Below, one piece after another: positions 60,803-64,000 of a stretch of 64,000 bases of DNA. The notes under the pieces are model-generated. The model was not told the origin of the DNA and made no database searches. It worked only from the letters and a program-made list of their open reading frames with translations. The stretch's first letter is position 1. Every line of letters starts with the position of its first letter. The translations under genes and the position numbers were made by a program. Source of the DNA: Stutzerimonas stutzeri (lineage in GTDB: Bacteria > Pseudomonadota > Gammaproteobacteria > Pseudomonadales > Pseudomonadaceae); contig NZ_CP139348.1 in the NCBI RefSeq assembly GCF_038561965.1, positions 124,001 to 188,000 on the forward strand. Reading direction: 5' to 3'.

Positions 60803-63679
60803 ATGCCGCATATGCCGAGCCTTTCCCAACTCCAGCAATCCGACGCCTTTCTGCGCCGCCACCTTGGCCCGGATCAGGGCGAACAGCAGGCCATGCTTGA
60901 CGCCCTGGGCCTGACCAGTCGCGAGCAGCTGATCGAGCAGACCGTGCCGCCGGCGATCCGCCTGCAGGGTGAGCTGAGTCTGCCGACGGCGCTGGACGAA
61001 CAGGCAGCGCTGGCCAAGCTGCACGGCTATGCCGAACAAAATCTGCTCTGGACCAGCCTGATCGGCATGGGCTACCACGGCACCATCACCCCGCCGGTAA
61101 TCCTGCGCAACGTGCTGGAGAACCCGGGCTGGTATACCGCCTACACGCCCTATCAGCCGGAGATCGCCCAGGGTCGCCTGGAGGCTCTGCTGAACTATCA
61201 GCAGATGATCATCGACCTTACCGGGCTCGATCTGGCCAACGCCTCATTGTTAGACGAAGGCACTGCTGCCGCCGAAGCCATGACCCTGGCGCGGCGCATG
61301 GCCAAGAGCAAAAGCAACCGCTTCTTCGTCGAGGAAAACTGCCACCCGCAGACGCTCTCCGTGGTGCAGACCCGTGCCGAGGCGTTCGGCTTCGAACTGG
61401 TGGTCGGTACGCTGGACGAGTTGACCGGGCAGGATGTGTTCGGCGCGCTGCTGCAGTATCCCGACACCCATGGCGAGATCCGCGACCTGCGTCCGGCCAT
61501 CGAGCAGCTGCACGCGCAGCAGGCGCTGGCCTGCGTCGCGGCCGATCTGCTCAGCCTGCTGCTGCTGACACCACCGGGCGAGCTGGGTGCCGACGTGGTA
61601 CTCGGCTCGACCCAGCGCTTCGGTGTACCGATGGGCTACGGTGGTCCGCACGCGGCGTATTTCGCCAGCCGTGACGAATTCAAGCGCGGCATGCCAGGGC
61701 GCATCATCGGCGTTTCCAAGGACGCCCGCGGCAACACTGCATTGCGTATGGCGCTGCAGACTCGCGAACAGCACATCCGCCGTGAGAAGGCCAACTCCAA
61801 CATCTGCACCGCGCAGGTATTACTGGCCAATATCGCCGGCTTCTACGCCGTGTATCACGGCCCGCAAGGCCTCAAGCGCATCGCCCAGCGTGTGCATCGG
61901 TTGACGGCCATCCTCGCTGCCGGTCTGGAGCAGAAGGGCATCGTCCGCCTCAACCAGCATTTCTTCGACACCCTGACGCTCGAGGTCGGTGGCGCGCAGA
62001 CCGCCATCATCGAAAGCGCCGAAGCGGCGCAGATCAACCTGCGCATCCTCGGCCGCGGCCGGTTGGGCGTCAGCCTCGATGAAACCAGCGACGAGCGTAC
62101 CGTCGAGCAGTTGCTGGCGATCTTCCTCGGCGCCGATCACGGCCTCGATGTTGCCGCGCTGGATGCCGGCGAGTTGGCCAGTGGCGTTCCCGCGGCATTG
62201 CAGCGCGAAAGTGGCTACCTCAGCCATCCGGTGTTCAACTCGCACCACAGCGAGACCGAGATGCTGCGCTACCTCAAACAGCTGGAGAACAAGGATCTGG
62301 CGCTCAACCAGGCGATGATTCCGCTCGGCTCCTGCACCATGAAACTCAACGCCACCAGCGAGATGATTCCGATCACCTGGGCCGAGTTCGCCAACCTGCA
62401 TCCGTTCGTTCCGCGCGGTCAGGCGCAGGGCTACAAGCGGATGATCGATGAGCTGGAAGACTGGCTCTGTGCGATCACCGGCTTCGACGCGATCAGCATG
62501 CAGCCCAACTCCGGGGCACAGGGCGAATACGCCGGCCTTGTCGCCATCCGCAAATATCACGAGAGCCGCGGCGAAGGGCAGCGCGACATCTGCCTGATCC
62601 CGTCCTCGGCGCATGGCACCAACCCCGCCTCGGCGCAGATGGTCAGCATGCGTGTGGTCATCGTCGAGTGCGACAAGGGCGGCAACGTCGATCTGGAAGA
62701 CCTCAAGCGCAAGGCCGCCGAGGCGGGTGATCGGCTGTCCTGCCTGATGATCACCTATCCTTCGACTCACGGCGTTTATGAGGAGAACGTGCGCGAAATC
62801 TGCGCGGCGATCCACGCCCACGGTGGTCAGGTGTACATGGACGGTGCCAACCTCAACGCCCAGGTCGGTCTGGCACGTCCGGCGGACATCGGTGCCGACG
62901 TCTCGCACATGAACCTGCACAAGACCTTCTGCATTCCCCACGGTGGCGGTGGCCCCGGTATGGGCCCGATTGGTGTCAAAGCGCACCTGGCTCCGTTCGT
63001 CGCCAATCACCCGGTAATCGAGCTGGAAGGTCCGCAGCCTGGCAACGGCGCGGTCAGCGCTGCGCCTTGGGGTAGCGCGAGCATTCTGCCGATCAGCTGG
63101 ATGTATATCGCGATGATGGGTCCGCAGCTGCGCGACGCCACGGAAGTCGCCATTCTAGGCGCCAACTACCTGGCCAATCGCCTCGGCGGCGCCTTCCCGG
63201 TGCTCTACGCCGGTCGCAACGGCCGCGTCGCCCACGAATGCATCCTCGACCTGCGCCCACTCAAGGCGGAGACCGGTATCAGCGAGGAGGACGTCGCCAA
63301 GCGCCTCATGGACTATGGCTTCCATGCGCCGACGATGTCATTCCCGGTGCCTGGCACGCTGATGATCGAGCCGACCGAGAGCGAGTCGAAAGCCGAGTTG
63401 GATCGTTTCGTCGAAGCGATGCTGAGCATCCGCGCGGAGATTGCCAAGGTGCGGGACGGTGAGTGGCCGGCGGACAACAACCCGCTGGTGCGCGCACCGC
63501 ATACGCTGGCCGACGTGATCGGCGAGTGGGACAGGCCGTACAGCATCGCCGAAGCGGTGACGCCGAGCGCACATGCCCGCGCGCACAAGTACTGGCCTGC
63601 GGTAAATCGCGTGGACAATGTCTACGGCGACCGCAACCTGTTCTGCGCCTGCGTACCAGTGGACGCCTATCGCGACTGA
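60803..63679 (+). CDS. gcvP: Glycine dehydrogenase (decarboxylating) GcvP
   Basis: The 958-aa P-protein decarboxylates glycine using PLP and passes the remainder to GcvH. The N-terminal half has LDEGTAAAEAMTLARR and the C-terminal half has the PLP-lysine region NLHKTFCIPHGGGGPGMGPI. The start is ATG at 60803 (MPHMPSLSQLQQSDAF); ATG 60812 is an alternative. It follows the terminator by only 15 bases, so it is read from read-through or from its own promoter. Confidence 0.97.
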   Translation: MPHMPSLSQLQQSDAFLRRHLGPDQGEQQAMLDALGLTSREQLIEQTVPPAIRLQGELSLPTALDEQAALAKLHGYAEQNLLWTSLIGMGYHGTITPPVILRNVLENPGWYTAYTPYQPEIAQGRLEALLNYQQMIIDLTGLDLANASLLDEGTAAAEAMTLARRMAKSKSNRFFVEENCHPQTLSVVQTRAEAFGFELVVGTLDELTGQDVFGALLQYPDTHGEIRDLRPAIEQLHAQQALACVAADLLSLLLLTPPGELGADVVLGSTQRFGVPMGYGGPHAAYFASRDEFKRGMPGRIIGVSKDARGNTALRMALQTREQHIRREKANSNICTAQVLLANIAGFYAVYHGPQGLKRIAQRVHRLTAILAAGLEQKGIVRLNQHFFDTLTLEVGGAQTAIIESAEAAQINLRILGRGRLGVSLDETSDERTVEQLLAIFLGADHGLDVAALDAGELASGVPAALQRESGYLSHPVFNSHHSETEMLRYLKQLENKDLALNQAMIPLGSCTMKLNATSEMIPITWAEFANLHPFVPRGQAQGYKRMIDELEDWLCAITGFDAISMQPNSGAQGEYAGLVAIRKYHESRGEGQRDICLIPSSAHGTNPASAQMVSMRVVIVECDKGGNVDLEDLKRKAAEAGDRLSCLMITYPSTHGVYEENVREICAAIHAHGGQVYMDGANLNAQVGLARPADIGADVSHMNLHKTFCIPHGGGGPGMGPIGVKAHLAPFVANHPVIELEGPQPGNGAVSAAPWGSASILPISWMYIAMMGPQLRDATEVAILGANYLANRLGGAFPVLYAGRNGRVAHECILDLRPLKAETGISEEDVAKRLMDYGFHAPTMSFPVPGTLMIEPTESESKAELDRFVEAMLSIRAEIAKVRDGEWPADNNPLVRAPHTLADVIGEWDRPYSIAEAVTPSAHARAHKYWPAVNRVDNVYGDRNLFCACVPVDAYRD

Positions 63680-63692
63680 GAAGCGCTGCAGG

Positions 63693-63729
63693 CCTGAAAT
63701 CGGCGTAATACGCTGATTTCAGGTTTTTT
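63693..63729 (+). terminator. Intrinsic terminator of gcvP
   Basis: CCTGAAATC and GCG pair with CGC and GATTTCAGG across TAATA, followed by TTTTTTC. It lies 14 bases after the gcvP stop. Confidence 0.9.
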
Positions 63730-63775
63730 CAGATTGAGGTGGGTGTTGCGCTTCAACCCCGGCGGGGGTTCGCAG

Positions 63776-63842
63776 GGTGGATGTCGCTTTTCACATCCAC
63801 CAGCGATTCCTTCAGGGTGGCTTGATTAAGCGCATTCACCCT
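63776..63842. repeat. REP-like double hairpin between gcvP and engB
   Basis: GGTGGATG (63776-63783) pairs with CATCCACC (63794-63801). A second pair AGGGTG (63814-63819) and CACCCT (63837-63842) follows. This is the same type as the hairpins at 30624 and 38244. Confidence 0.65.
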
Positions 63843-63851
63843 GCGGCTGAC

Positions 63852-64000
63852 TCACGTTTCTGGCTCTTGCTCTTCTTCGGACGCCTCGTCCAACAGGCCC
63901 AGCCAACTCGCCAGCACCAATTGGGCTTCTTCGATGCCCTGACGCTTGGGTGCGGAGAACAGCTGCACGCTGACCTCTTCACCCCACCTCTGGCGAATAT
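63852..64000 (-). CDS. engB: Ribosome biogenesis GTPase EngB (YihA), C-terminal end
   Basis: Only the last 48 codons are in the window; the gene runs off the right edge. The reading on minus gives WGEEVSVQLFSAPKRQGIEE, then AQLVLASWLGLLDEA and an acidic tail ending EEEQEPET. The SVQLFSA-KRQGIEEA segment is the C-terminal G5-type region of YihA/YsxC GTPases, which help assemble the large ribosomal subunit. Confidence 0.8.
   Translation of the reverse strand, partial: IRQRWGEEVSVQLFSAPKRQGIEEAQLVLASWLGLLDEASEEEQEPET

Overview
The window reads as chromosomal DNA of a Pseudomonas-type gammaproteobacterium, most likely the Stutzerimonas (Pseudomonas stutzeri) group. The DNA is GC-rich. From about 26.8 kb to 63.7 kb many gene blocks match ones I remember from P. 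aeruginosa PAO1: yggX-mutY-asmA; hisBH-(DUF2164)-hisAF followed by two periplasmic binding proteins; a deacetylase, ctpA, envC, gpmI, rhodanese, grxC and secB; fau-ssrS-zapA-ygfB-pepP-ubiH-ubiI; and iron ABC genes followed by gcvTHP. The assignment rests on recalled synteny and protein motifs, not on a search.

Region 1 (1-14463, all on the minus strand) is part of a type VI secretion operon transcribed leftwards: tssA-tssB-tssC-tssE, then an effector cassette, then tssF-tssG-clpV, a sigma54 activator of the Sfa/VasH type, and the 5' part of vgrG. The order resembles the P. aeruginosa HSI-II cluster. The cassette between tssE and tssF encodes a PAAR protein fused to a DUF2235 (Tle1-type lipase) domain, followed by two overlapping lipoprotein genes that could be immunity genes. 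TssJ, K, L, M and Hcp are not in the window. Upstream of tssA is an AT-rich 380-bp gap with two tandem dyads and a nearly perfect 40-bp palindrome.

Region 2 (14.8-26.8 kb, minus strand) is uptake and metabolism: a hexose-6-phosphate mutarotase, a four-gene basic-amino-acid ABC transporter, a BCCT choline transporter, two paralogous solo binding proteins flanking a TonB-dependent receptor and a secreted nuclease, and tRNA-Phe(GAA) with clear promoter and terminator.

Region 3 (26.9-35.8 kb, minus strand) holds yggX-mutY-asmA, a PanZ-like acetyltransferase, and a nitrate assimilation block: a NIT-ANTAR antiterminator gene (nasR-type), a leader with a terminator and an alternative hexaloop hairpin, then the nitrate ABC transporter genes nrtA-ntrB-ntrD.

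Region 4 (35.9-46.0 kb) has the histidine genes hisB-hisH-DUF2164-hisA-hisF and two solo binding proteins on plus, then the envelope genes yibQ-like deacetylase, ctpA, envC and gpmI on minus. Region 5 (46.1-51.9 kb) holds an apparently inactive rhodanese, grxC, secB, a quinone oxidoreductase, a FliL-like secreted protein, an EVE protein, a 50-aa membrane protein, and fau-6S RNA-zapA-zapB-like. Region 6 (51.3-63.7 kb, plus strand) runs ygfB, pepP, ubiH, a DUF4442 gene, ubiI, an iron(III) ABC binding protein and permease, and the glycine cleavage genes gcvT-gcvH-gcvP. The end of the window holds the 3' end of engB on minus.

The most notable points are the effector cassette inside the T6SS structural operon, the palindromic tssA upstream region, and the ANTAR-type attenuation leader of the nitrate transporter. 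I see no CRISPR array, insertion sequence or prophage.
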